A DNA stretch of 34,303 bases. It comes from a virus. Where the stretch lies: positions 1-34,303 of IMG/VR virus record IMGVR_UViG_3300030101_001881; one strand, written 5' to 3'. Below the pieces are notes generated by a model, which did not search any database, was not told the origin of the DNA, and saw only the letters and a program-made list of their open reading frames with translations. Numbering within the stretch: the stretch's first letter is position 1; every line of letters begins with the position of its first letter. This document shows positions 1-6,382 of the stretch, piece by piece. Position numbers and translations under genes: made by a program.

Positions 1-36
1 GAACAACATATGCCCCACTGTGACCTCGCGGTTCAT
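1..36 (-). CDS. 5' end of a small gene, cut by the window edge
   Basis: An ATG at 36 overlaps the stop of the PAPS-reductase-like gene (ATGA overlap), the same translational coupling used elsewhere in this operon. Only 12 codons are visible (MNREVTVGHMLF), so no function can be given. If the two window ends are joined, the frame continues at 34303 and stops at 34238, giving a 33-residue protein. That joining is an inference. Confidence 0.4.
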   Translation of the reverse strand, partial: MNREVTVGHMLF

Positions 37-851
37 CCAGTACACTCCCCACCATCAACCTGGCAAAGATATGCCTCATCATCAAAGATCCAATCTCCCT
101 GACGCTGCACAAAATCACCCAGCTGTGCATACGTTCTTGTGTCATGGAAATGAGCCTGTTTGCCTATCTGTTCTGATTTCCAAGTTTCTATATCTGTCCA
201 CCAACGCATTCTGTCAGGGTACAAACGGAACATAGCTGCTAACGTTGCTTCTGATTTCAAGAAACATCCATCACAATTACCGCTACCAGGCACTATTTGT
301 AAGTCAAACGGTTGAGAGCCCCAGAAAGACATTATGTCTTTTTTTGTTACTTCTGCATTGTTTAATGGATACCAGTTTTGCCAACGCTTCTCTGTAGAAA
401 CTTTTATCCTACGTTTTTCATCTGCCCTTATACCAACAGTGTTATGCCAAGATTTCCAACCATGTTTTACTAAATATCTTTTGACCGTAAGCACTTTTAA
501 TTCTTGCGTACAAAACCGTCTAAATACATTTGGTAATATTTTTGGCTGTTCTAATGCTTGTCGGAAGGGCTCGCCAGCACGACTAGCAGAGTTGTGGCTA
601 ACAGTTACAAACTTAGGCATTTGCTTTCTGTACTCTAGCCATGTGATAGGCACACGCCAACGCTCGCTGCATTCTTGTACAAAGTCTAATGTTTCTGGCA
701 TCTCACGCCCCGTATTTGCAAAGACAACCTTACAACGCTCTGGCAAATCTCCGTTAACCTCAAGTATTTGATGCAACATATATCCTGACGTTCTGCCACC
801 GCTAAAAGCTATAGACACATTGCCATCAGGTATTGTGTATGGGCTACGCAT
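33..851 (-). CDS. PAPS-reductase-like PP-loop enzyme
   Basis: This 272-residue protein belongs to the phosphoadenosine-phosphosulfate reductase/ATP-pyrophosphatase superfamily. The N-terminal PP-loop SGGRTSGYML follows the strand VSIAF, and VVFANTGREMPETLDFV is the typical second strand and helix. A cysteine pair lies in GNCDGCFLK and another cysteine in RFCTQELK, as in the phage-borne branch of the family. Family members activate substrates with ATP or reduce adenylylated sulfate. Phage copies may serve sulfur assimilation or nucleic-acid modification, and the substrate here is unknown. It overlaps the upstream zinc-finger gene by 8 nt and sits downstream of a methyltransferase and a nuclease, so a DNA-modification role is conceivable but unproven. 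Confidence 0.85.
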   Translation of the reverse strand: MRSPYTIPDGNVSIAFSGGRTSGYMLHQILEVNGDLPERCKVVFANTGREMPETLDFVQECSERWRVPITWLEYRKQMPKFVTVSHNSASRAGEPFRQALEQPKILPNVFRRFCTQELKVLTVKRYLVKHGWKSWHNTVGIRADEKRRIKVSTEKRWQNWYPLNNAEVTKKDIMSFWGSQPFDLQIVPGSGNCDGCFLKSEATLAAMFRLYPDRMRWWTDIETWKSEQIGKQAHFHDTRTYAQLGDFVQRQGDWIFDDEAYLCQVDGGECTG

Positions 852-1047
852 CAGGATCCTCGTTTATAATCTCATCCTCAAGCAAGCTTACCTTGCCTGA
901 CCCACCACACACCTCGCATGGAACCATCTGGACGTACTCACCGTTGTTGTGCTCATGAGGCCAATGCACGTAGTAGGTCATTTCTCTCTCTCCAAACCCT
1001 CGACAACGTGAACAGCGAACCATGATCACATCGTCATCAGACATCAT
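844..1047 (-). CDS. DnaJ-like zinc-finger miniprotein (67 aa)
   Basis: The protein carries two CxxCxGxG-type modules, CSRCRGFGE near residue 12 and CEVCGGSGK near residue 43. This is the metal-binding pattern of the DnaJ cysteine-rich domain, reduced to a single zinc site. No J domain or other domain is present. Such miniproteins are common in phage early regions, where they may bind nucleic acid or protein partners, but no role is established here. Its start overlaps the end of the methyltransferase C-terminal frame and its stop overlaps the PAPS-reductase-like start by 8 nt, so the three are probably co-translated. Confidence 0.7.
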   Translation of the reverse strand: MMSDDDVIMVRCSRCRGFGEREMTYYVHWPHEHNNGEYVQMVPCEVCGGSGKVSLLEDEIINEDPDA

Positions 1048-2002
1048 ACGTTGCCTTAATCGTCTGCCCGATACGCATCGCTATCTGTGGCACAATGGCG
1101 TTGCCTAGTCCTCTAAGTCTGTCCACCCTTCTGGGTATCCCATGAGCCACTCTACCCACTGGGGGTTCAGGCTTCCAGATACCTCCGACACTACCATTGA
1201 CAGGTTCAACTGCTTCCCCTTCTCTTGGCGTCTTTGTATCGATGGCATTCCCTTGTGGCCGCGATCCCTGTTGTCGCTTGCTGTCGGCGTTGGCCACATT
1301 GTCCGAGCCACCACTGTCTCCAGGTTGGGGTTCTTGTCGTTGACCCTTCTGTGAATATTCTCCGCAGCCATTGCCGTGCAAGCGCGTGGCGTTGGCCAAA
1401 GCCCTTGATCGGCCATCGCGGCTGTTGCCGTTAGTGTGATCGTGTTTCTGGTGAACTCTGCCGGATACGCTCCCTCTTTGCTTATGTGGGCTGTCGGCGT
1501 TGGCCACATCTTTACATCCGTTCTGAGGCTTTTGTTCTGATTGCCGCCTGTTGATCCCATGCTGTCGGCTGCTGAAGGTGTTGCCCACATTGTCGGCTCT
1601 TGGGCTTGCTTCCATGCTTCCACAGTCTCCGGATTGACTTGCTCCCTTAGATTGGCCGGTTTTGATCTGCCCTTCCGTGTTGTTGTCGCTTGCTTCTTCA
1701 GTGCTTCTTCCGAGCGTTGGGGAAGGTGATCCATTGTGTTGGGCGTTGCCCACATTTCTGGCGATGATCCAAACTCTATCCCTTCGGTGGGGTGCGTCAA
1801 CGGCGCAAGCCGGAACAATAAACGGCCGGACGGCGTAGCTTGACCCTTCCAGATCAGAAAGCACTTCGTCGAGACCCATAGAGACGTGGCCATAAACATT
1901 TTCGAAAACTGCCCAAGTGGGTCGCTTTGCTTTAATAATGGTAAATATTTCTGGCCAGATATGTCGGTCATCTTCCGCGCCTCGGGAACAAGTCCATCTG
2001 GG
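1037..2002 (-). pseudogene. Cytosine-5 DNA methyltransferase, C-terminal frame
   Basis: This frame is open from 2002 down to the stop at 1037 and encodes the canonical second half of a Dcm-type C5 methyltransferase. It has RGAEDDRHIWPE, then FENVYGHVSMGLDEVLSDLE (motif VI ENV), then ACAVDAPHRRDRVWIIA (motif VIII) and a low-complexity target-recognition region with repeated NVGNA/VANAD phrases. It ends with RLRGLGNAIVPQIA (motifs IX/X). The first in-frame ATG is at 1879, inside the domain, and a TGA at 2005-2003 blocks the frame upstream. The N-terminal half lies in another frame (entry 1105-2178). The PCQ motif is encoded in neither frame. It is most likely a remnant of a C5 methyltransferase damaged by an out-of-frame deletion near 1983-1990. 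Confidence 0.75.
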
Positions 2003-2178
2003 TCATTTGCTAACTCCTTTACGTCTTCAGCTATCGGCACATCAGGCCAGTGCTTGGCTAATATCTGTCGGCTCCAAGGCTCTATGTCACAGAACAAAAC
2101 TGGTTTACTTAACTCTGCCCACTCAAAACCAAGACTAAAGCCACCTATCCCACTACAAAGATCCACATGCCGTAACAT
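1105..2178 (-). pseudogene. Cytosine-5 DNA methyltransferase, N-terminal half fused to overlapping alternative frame
   Basis: Translation probably starts at the ATG at 2178, which overlaps the VRR-NUC stop (TGATG). Residues 1-65 are a good Dcm N-terminus: DLCSGIGGFSLGFE is motif I (SAM binding), VLFCDIEPW is motif II and AEDVKELANDPDGLVP follows. The catalytic PCQ loop should come next but is missing. After about residue 65 the reading runs on in the frame that overlaps the canonical C-terminus, without a stop for roughly 290 codons. It contains five MWPTPTA-like repeats and ends NPQWVEWLMGYPEGWTDLED. I recall that ending from annotated phage methyltransferases, so this frame may not be accidental. 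Without PCQ the product cannot methylate cytosine by the usual mechanism. Confidence 0.7.
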
Positions 2179-2561
2179 CACTTCACCTTCAACTTTACCA
2201 ATGGCGTCAAAAACTCTGTAACGTCCTCGATGCTCTTGCACAGCGCCCAGGCAAAACCAGCCTCTATAATCTGATCTCGCATACGCCTTTGGTTCTCGTT
2301 CATCACACCACGTTTAGCTTTGAGCTCGATAAAGATTGCTTCGTTGGCGCCGGACTTGGTTGCACTGCCAGGACAAAACAATTCAAGGTCAGGCCATCCG
2401 TACTTCGTACCCATCTTTTTAAGCCGGTTTATGTAGTTAATATGTCTGCGACCCTCGTTAGGTGAGTGGTGGTAAACACAGCCATCAGGCAATGCTACGT
2501 CCAGCCAGGAAACTACTTGGCGTTGTATATCGTCCTCTTTAACGTTGGATGTAAAAGTCAT
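2178..2561 (-). CDS. VRR-NUC domain nuclease
   Basis: This 127-residue protein matches the VRR-NUC branch of the PD-(D/E)XK nucleases. GWPDLELF supplies the first catalytic acid, IFIELKAKRG the ExK motif, and the helix NENQRRMRDQIIEAGFAWAL with the CKSIEDV strand completes the fold. Phage stand-alone VRR-NUC proteins are structure-specific DNases thought to resolve branched DNA, in a role analogous to RusA. It overlaps the Cro-like gene by 23 nt and its stop overlaps the methyltransferase start. A restriction partner role for the neighbouring methyltransferase is possible but less likely than Holliday-junction processing. Confidence 0.85.
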   Translation of the reverse strand: MTFTSNVKEDDIQRQVVSWLDVALPDGCVYHHSPNEGRRHINYINRLKKMGTKYGWPDLELFCPGSATKSGANEAIFIELKAKRGVMNENQRRMRDQIIEAGFAWALCKSIEDVTEFLTPLVKLKVK

Positions 2562-2748
2562 TTGGCATTACCTGACCGTTGGTTTTTACAATGATGTTCG
2601 ACATGAATTCTTGATTTGGTATAAGTCTCGACTTATCGTCAAAACCTAAACACCAGCGACGAGCCACGGCTGCATGTGATGCACCTAGCTGCCTAGCCAG
2701 TTCTGAATAGCTCCAGTTATTTTGCTTTCTATAATCGTCAAGGGTCAT
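2539..2748 (-). CDS. Cro-like helix-turn-helix regulator
   Basis: This 69-residue protein has a helix-turn-helix near residues 12-35 (YSELARQLGASHAAVARRW), followed by a short arm ending VMPNDFYIQR, a typical ending of small phage Cro/YdaS-like proteins. It is the first gene of the leftward operon and diverges from the repressor gene, which is the classic cI/cro arrangement. A promoter at 2756-2784 places the transcription start within a base or two of the ATG. No Shine-Dalgarno sequence precedes the ATG, so the cro message may be leaderless. Confidence 0.8.
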   Translation of the reverse strand: MTLDDYRKQNNWSYSELARQLGASHAAVARRWCLGFDDKSRLIPNQEFMSNIIVKTNGQVMPNDFYIQR

Positions 2749-2755
2749 ATCAAGA

Positions 2756-2784
2756 ATTCTAAAAAACTTGACTTTAATTTACAA
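2756..2784 (-). promoter_or_regulatory. Leftward early promoter of the cro operon
   Basis: On the minus strand TTGTAA (2784-2779) and TAGAAT (2761-2756) are separated by 17 nt. The -10 box differs from consensus at one position. The predicted start falls at about 2749-2750, directly at the cro ATG. The -35 box lies inside the operator-like element 2767-2785. Confidence 0.6.
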
Positions 2785-2785
2785 G
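2767..2785. promoter_or_regulatory. Operator-like element at the cro/repressor switch
   Basis: CTTGACTTTAATTTACAAG has CTTG/CAAG arms at its ends and overlaps the -35 box of the leftward promoter. A near copy, one base longer, overlaps the exonuclease promoter (3618-3637). A repressor or Cro site shared by both promoters is the simplest reading. Confidence 0.5.
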
Positions 2786-2834
2786 CCTCTTAATTGTATT
2801 ATCGATTTGACCGAATGCGACAAGGTAAGTTATT

Positions 2835-3566
2835 ATGCAAACAACGATACATAATCTATTTAATGAACCAGCCATAATGCCAAACAATTTAGATGCAGTT
2901 ATTCGCGCGAGCGGTATAAATAAAAAGCAAGTTGCAAAAGCAGCTGGCGTTACACCAGAAACACTCTCAAGACACATTCATGGCAAAGTGCAAATGACGT
3001 TAGAGAATGCTGAGAAGTATGCTAATATCCTTGGTGTGTCTGTTCAAAAAGTTATGTTTGTAAATCCACCAACGCCAATTGTTGGAGAGGCAATATTAAA
3101 AACAAACAATAATATTGTTAGAAATTTTTACAAAGAATGGACAAGTGGTGTGCAAATCGCTGCTTACGTTTCCGATGATTTATGCGCTGTAAAATATACA
3201 GCAGAGCCTGCTTATAATGGCTATTGGTATGAATACGCGAATGCTCTTTGTTTTTATTTAAAGCAACCAATACTCGACCATACAGTGCATCCATCTTGTG
3301 TGCAAAACTCCTGTTTGGCTATGTTAGAAGATGAAATTAAACTTCCAAATCAGGAGCCAACGAAATTGCTTGCTGGCGTGTTATACCCAGAACCAGGTGA
3401 CCTTTATACAATAGACAGCCCAAAAAATGGTGTACATTTTAGAGGGCTGAAACTTTCATGGGCAACACCATTTCTATCTGCGTTGTTTAGGCCAGAACTT
3501 CGCGGTGTAACTTATGTAGACATAGAATCTGAACATTCTGACTGCGATGCTTGCAGCAATTCTTGA
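2835..3566 (+). CDS. CI-like phage repressor with HTH
   Basis: This 243-residue protein has an N-terminal XRE-type helix-turn-helix near residues 20-75 (SGINKKQVAKAAGVTPETLS, then HIHGKV). The C-terminal half resembles the S24/LexA-like part of phage repressors (LYPEPGDLYTI). I see no GxSM serine motif or catalytic lysine, so RecA-driven self-cleavage is doubtful. The ATG at 2835 follows AAGGTAAG. A second ATG at 2877 just before the HTH is an alternative start. It diverges from the Cro-like gene and probably maintains lysogeny by acting at the 2767-2785 and 3618-3637 elements. Confidence 0.8.
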   Translation: MQTTIHNLFNEPAIMPNNLDAVIRASGINKKQVAKAAGVTPETLSRHIHGKVQMTLENAEKYANILGVSVQKVMFVNPPTPIVGEAILKTNNNIVRNFYKEWTSGVQIAAYVSDDLCAVKYTAEPAYNGYWYEYANALCFYLKQPILDHTVHPSCVQNSCLAMLEDEIKLPNQEPTKLLAGVLYPEPGDLYTIDSPKNGVHFRGLKLSWATPFLSALFRPELRGVTYVDIESEHSDCDACSNS

Positions 3567-3675
3567 CCAATAGTATCCAACTCTATATTCTTTTTCTTGC
3601 ACGTTCTTGCATTAATTCTTGACATCTTTTTTACAAGCTGATTATTTGATCGTGCGACAAGAAATGGAGTAACTG
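3567..3675 (+). promoter_or_regulatory. Regulatory gap before the recombination operon
   Basis: No gene lies here. The gap holds TTGACA at 3619-3624 and TTATTT at 3642-3647 (17-nt spacer), a plausible plus-strand promoter. It also holds the operator-like CTTGACATCTTTTTTACAAG at 3618-3637 and a 16-nt leader block GCGACAAGAAATGGAG at 3654-3669 that supplies the GGAG ribosome site. TTCTTG words recur several times between 3590 and 3621. Confidence 0.55.
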
Positions 3676-4641
3676 ATGTTTGACATCCCAAATTGGGCTG
3701 TTCGACATGACTACTTTCATCATTCTAACCCTAGGTCTGGTGATCGGGCTAAGAAGTTATTTGAGAAAGTGCATGTTAGACCAGCTCTAAAAAAGGCGTT
3801 TGATACGCTAAAAAATATTGAGGCACATGAAACTGATCTAGCAAATGCCAGGCTCACGATTGATATCTTTAAGAACAATCGTGGGTCAGCAGCCATGGCT
3901 GCTGGTAGAGCTGTGCAAGATGGTTGTGATTTATGTCTTATACCTGACGGAGAATTTGGACAGACACTGAGCTTACGAGAAGCGCAGCTGATAGCTAAAG
4001 ATAACTTAGCCGGATATATACCAAAAAATTACGACAAGAGCGTTCACGATGACGATAAAGAGCGTCTGGAAAAGTATATGGAAGAAATACCTGACGTAGT
4101 GGAGAACGCAGTCATAGGCCTTAGAGAAGCTATGTCTCGTGACAACCGATACATTGGTGAGATTGAGCTGCTTGAGGCGCTACCAGGTAATGCACTACCC
4201 CATAACACACTACCAGATTATGGGCGTAGAGGTGATCTTAAAACCAAATGGTCTAGACCTACGACTAATAAGAAAGGCGAGCGTACTTGGGCAAAGGGAT
4301 CACTACCCTCATCACTAAGCGGCATGTTCGATATGAACAATGTCTACCAGGTTGCTGGGTTCTATGCTCTCAATGGCAAACAACCACCGTTCTTAGTCTA
4401 CGCAAATGCTACTGACTACCGGGTGTTTGATCAAACCAACACACCAGAGCTGCATCCTGACTACCTGGATGACGTAGTGCAAGACATAGCAATGCAACAC
4501 AAGATTACCGAAAACATACTACGCGCAGCTGAAACAAAAGAAGAGCTGTTGGGGCTAGTAAGCCCAGATTGGAATTCAATTTTTTGGCAAGAAAGCCCAG
4601 CGTATTTGCGCGAGGCTAAAATATTATGGGGGATGGAATGA
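3676..4641 (+). CDS. PD-(D/E)XK exonuclease (lambda Exo/YqaJ-like)
   Basis: This 321-residue protein resembles phage recombination exonucleases. The core LPDYGRRGDLKTKWSR (about residues 179-194) matches the x-D-x(n)-(D/E)LKTKW motif that binds metal in this clan. Helix E162-E164 and the C-terminal region ending LVYANATDYRVFD agree with the family. Such enzymes degrade one strand of duplex DNA to give single strands for a partner annealase, which here is the ERF protein three genes downstream. ATG 3676 has GGAG 6 nt upstream. The stop overlaps the next start (ATGA). Confidence 0.75.
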   Translation: MFDIPNWAVRHDYFHHSNPRSGDRAKKLFEKVHVRPALKKAFDTLKNIEAHETDLANARLTIDIFKNNRGSAAMAAGRAVQDGCDLCLIPDGEFGQTLSLREAQLIAKDNLAGYIPKNYDKSVHDDDKERLEKYMEEIPDVVENAVIGLREAMSRDNRYIGEIELLEALPGNALPHNTLPDYGRRGDLKTKWSRPTTNKKGERTWAKGSLPSSLSGMFDMNNVYQVAGFYALNGKQPPFLVYANATDYRVFDQTNTPELHPDYLDDVVQDIAMQHKITENILRAAETKEELLGLVSPDWNSIFWQESPAYLREAKILWGME

Positions 4642-4886
4642 AATTTACTAACGAGGAAACACGAACAATCATTCATGCATTACAAGAATATAAAGGTATT
4701 TTTGGTACATATGTAGACACTGATAACGCTACTGAAAATGAAATTATGAAAGATATTTTAAACTTAGAAAAACGTTTTGAAAATTACTTAAAACGGACAC
4801 AAACTAAAGAAGATAAACAAATGATGGAGCGTATAAACAAACGATTAAAAGAAAGCAGCATCTGGCCTTATGAGGACATGCTATGA
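4638..4886 (+). CDS. Small helical protein, tandem paralogue 1
   Basis: This 82-residue charged, helical protein begins MKFTNEETRTIIHALQEYKG and ends YEDML. It is related to the next protein (MKLNIDETNTIIQALEELKG, ending NEDML), so the pair arose by tandem duplication. The start at 4638 overlaps the exonuclease stop. I do not recognise a domain. Position between exonuclease and ERF suggests an accessory to recombination, but this is only by location. Confidence 0.7.
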   Translation: MKFTNEETRTIIHALQEYKGIFGTYVDTDNATENEIMKDILNLEKRFENYLKRTQTKEDKQMMERINKRLKESSIWPYEDML

Positions 4887-5080
4887 AATTAAATATTGAT
4901 GAAACAAATACAATTATCCAGGCGTTAGAAGAATTAAAAGGTTTGCAAGGTATGCCGTCTGATAAAATCGACGCTCTACTAAAACGTTTTAACAAATCTT
5001 TAGAACTTAAAATGATTGATCTAAGAATTGAAATGGAAATTGCTCAACACACACGTATACATAATGAGGACATGCTATGA
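4883..5080 (+). CDS. Small helical protein, tandem paralogue 2
   Basis: This 65-residue protein is a shorter relative of its upstream neighbour and lacks about 17 residues in the middle. Both end in EDML, and the DNA at both gene ends reads GAGGACATGCTATGA, so the duplication includes the ATGA overlap that couples translation to the following gene. Function unknown. Confidence 0.7.
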   Translation: MKLNIDETNTIIQALEELKGLQGMPSDKIDALLKRFNKSLELKMIDLRIEMEIAQHTRIHNEDML

Positions 5081-5751
5081 GCAACAAAGACGCAATAGCT
5101 GCACTAGCAAAAGCGCAGCAAGAAATGAAAACACCAGTTAAAGATGCAAATAATCCGCACTATCGAAACGGATACGCTAGTCTAAAGTCATGCATCAAAG
5201 CAATAAAGCCAGCTCTTAATGACAATGGGTTTGCACTATTACAATCTGCTGGCAAAGATGAGCAAGGTCATTACATACAAACTACTTTTGAGCATACATC
5301 TGGTGGTTTGTTTACCAGTAAGTTTTATATGGAGCCTGAGAAAAAAGGTATGCAAGGATTAGGATCCGCTGCAACATATGCCAAGCGATATGGCTTGCTA
5401 GGGCTTGCTGGCATCGAGCCTGATGAAGAGGCAGACGATGATGGTAATGCAGCAGATGAAAAACCAGCTCCGCCGAAACCAAAACCACAGGTAAAGAAAC
5501 CTGATCCAGAAGCAGCTCACGATGCAGCTGTACGAGAAGAACAAAACACTGCGCCTAGTACACCACTGCAGCTGAAAGAACTTATCGATGAAAAGATTAA
5601 AAAAGCTACGGAAACCTGGCAGCTTAAAAACATACCGAAAGAACACAGCAAAGATTTTGCAGTAATTAAAAAACACTCAGTAAATATGAGCAACGAACTA
5701 AGCGCCTACTACAAAACCAGATGGGAACAACTGAACACAGGGGAAAGATAA
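5077..5751 (+). CDS. erf: ERF-family single-strand annealing protein
   Basis: This 224-residue protein carries an N-terminal ERF domain: NPHYRNGYASLKSCIKAIKP, then DNGFALLQ, FTSKFYM and GLGSAATYAKRYGLLGLAGI. A proline- and lysine-rich linker (about residues 128-150) leads to a helical C-terminus. ERF proteins form rings on single-stranded DNA and anneal complementary strands, so this and the exonuclease form a two-component phage recombinase. In temperate phages this pair can circularise infecting DNA. Its stop overlaps the next start (TAATG). Confidence 0.9.
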   Translation: MSNKDAIAALAKAQQEMKTPVKDANNPHYRNGYASLKSCIKAIKPALNDNGFALLQSAGKDEQGHYIQTTFEHTSGGLFTSKFYMEPEKKGMQGLGSAATYAKRYGLLGLAGIEPDEEADDDGNAADEKPAPPKPKPQVKKPDPEAAHDAAVREEQNTAPSTPLQLKELIDEKIKKATETWQLKNIPKEHSKDFAVIKKHSVNMSNELSAYYKTRWEQLNTGER

Positions 5752-6152
5752 TGCCACATTTTGGAAAGAGTAATCACCAATTTAGAACAAGCTTAGATAG
5801 CACAAAACAATATCGTATTACTGCCTGGCTAAGTTTTAAACAAACTTGGAATGATGCAGAAAAAAGATTTGAAAAAAACACACCAGAGGAAATAAGTGTG
5901 TGCAGAAAATTGTTTGAACAGCTCGCGCAGCATCCAGGGCTACAGTTACAACTTAACATTGATGAGCGCATGAGTGGCATTGATGATGTTAAACAATTCC
6001 CTCGCGCAGCTATTTTAAATTTATATGTAGGCAATCAACAAAAGCCAGATTATCAAACGCAGCAGCAAATAGAAGAAACGCCTAGCTTTGACGATGACAT
6101 ACCATTCGGCAACGACAAGCCAGCTGATGATGAATTTGTGGGGTTTGAGTAA
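5751..6152 (+). CDS. Small protein with SSB-like acidic C-terminal tail
   Basis: The start at ATG 5751 overlaps the ERF stop, giving 133 residues. The body is not one I can assign: a mixed strand/helix region with FRTSLDSTKQYRITAWLSFK and LDVRE-free, basic segments. The C-terminus is acidic with SFDDDIPFGND and ends EFVGFE. DDDIPF is the tip of bacterial SSB proteins that recruits recombination and replication partners. With ERF immediately upstream, a single-strand-binding or SSB-mimic role is a reasonable inference. An OB fold is not obvious by eye. Confidence 0.6.
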   Translation: MPHFGKSNHQFRTSLDSTKQYRITAWLSFKQTWNDAEKRFEKNTPEEISVCRKLFEQLAQHPGLQLQLNIDERMSGIDDVKQFPRAAILNLYVGNQQKPDYQTQQQIEETPSFDDDIPFGNDKPADDEFVGFE

Positions 6153-6382
6153 TGAGCGAGAAACATTTATTAAGCGTTAAAGACGCTGCACAGTTTTTGT
6201 TTGGTGATTACGACAGAACGCATCAAGATCGTACCAGGCGATTAATAAATCAACTTAAAGTAAAACAAATTGTAATAGGAAAAAGAACATTCGTTGTTAA
6301 AAACGAGTTAGCTGACAAGCTGGAGATTAACTTGTCAGCTGAACCTAGCGATAAGGTAGTGCAACTAAAAGATCGCGGATAG
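6152..6382 (+). CDS. Xis-like small DNA-binding protein
   Basis: This 76-residue protein has LLSVKDAAQFLF, a MerR/Xis-type first helix, a second helix QDRTRRLINQLKVKQ and the wing VIGKRTFVVKNELADKL. This is the winged-helix pattern of excisionases and helix-turn-helix DNA-binding domains. It is the last plus-strand gene and its 3' end overlaps the convergent integrase by 18 bp. Position and fold suggest a directionality factor for excision. A general transcription regulator is the alternative. Confidence 0.65.
   Translation: MSEKHLLSVKDAAQFLFGDYDRTHQDRTRRLINQLKVKQIVIGKRTFVVKNELADKLEINLSAEPSDKVVQLKDRG

Noticed and set aside
1141-1729. Plus-strand open frames opposite the methyltransferase
   Set aside because: They are shadows of the repetitive, stop-poor methyltransferase region and have no start signals or recognisable products.
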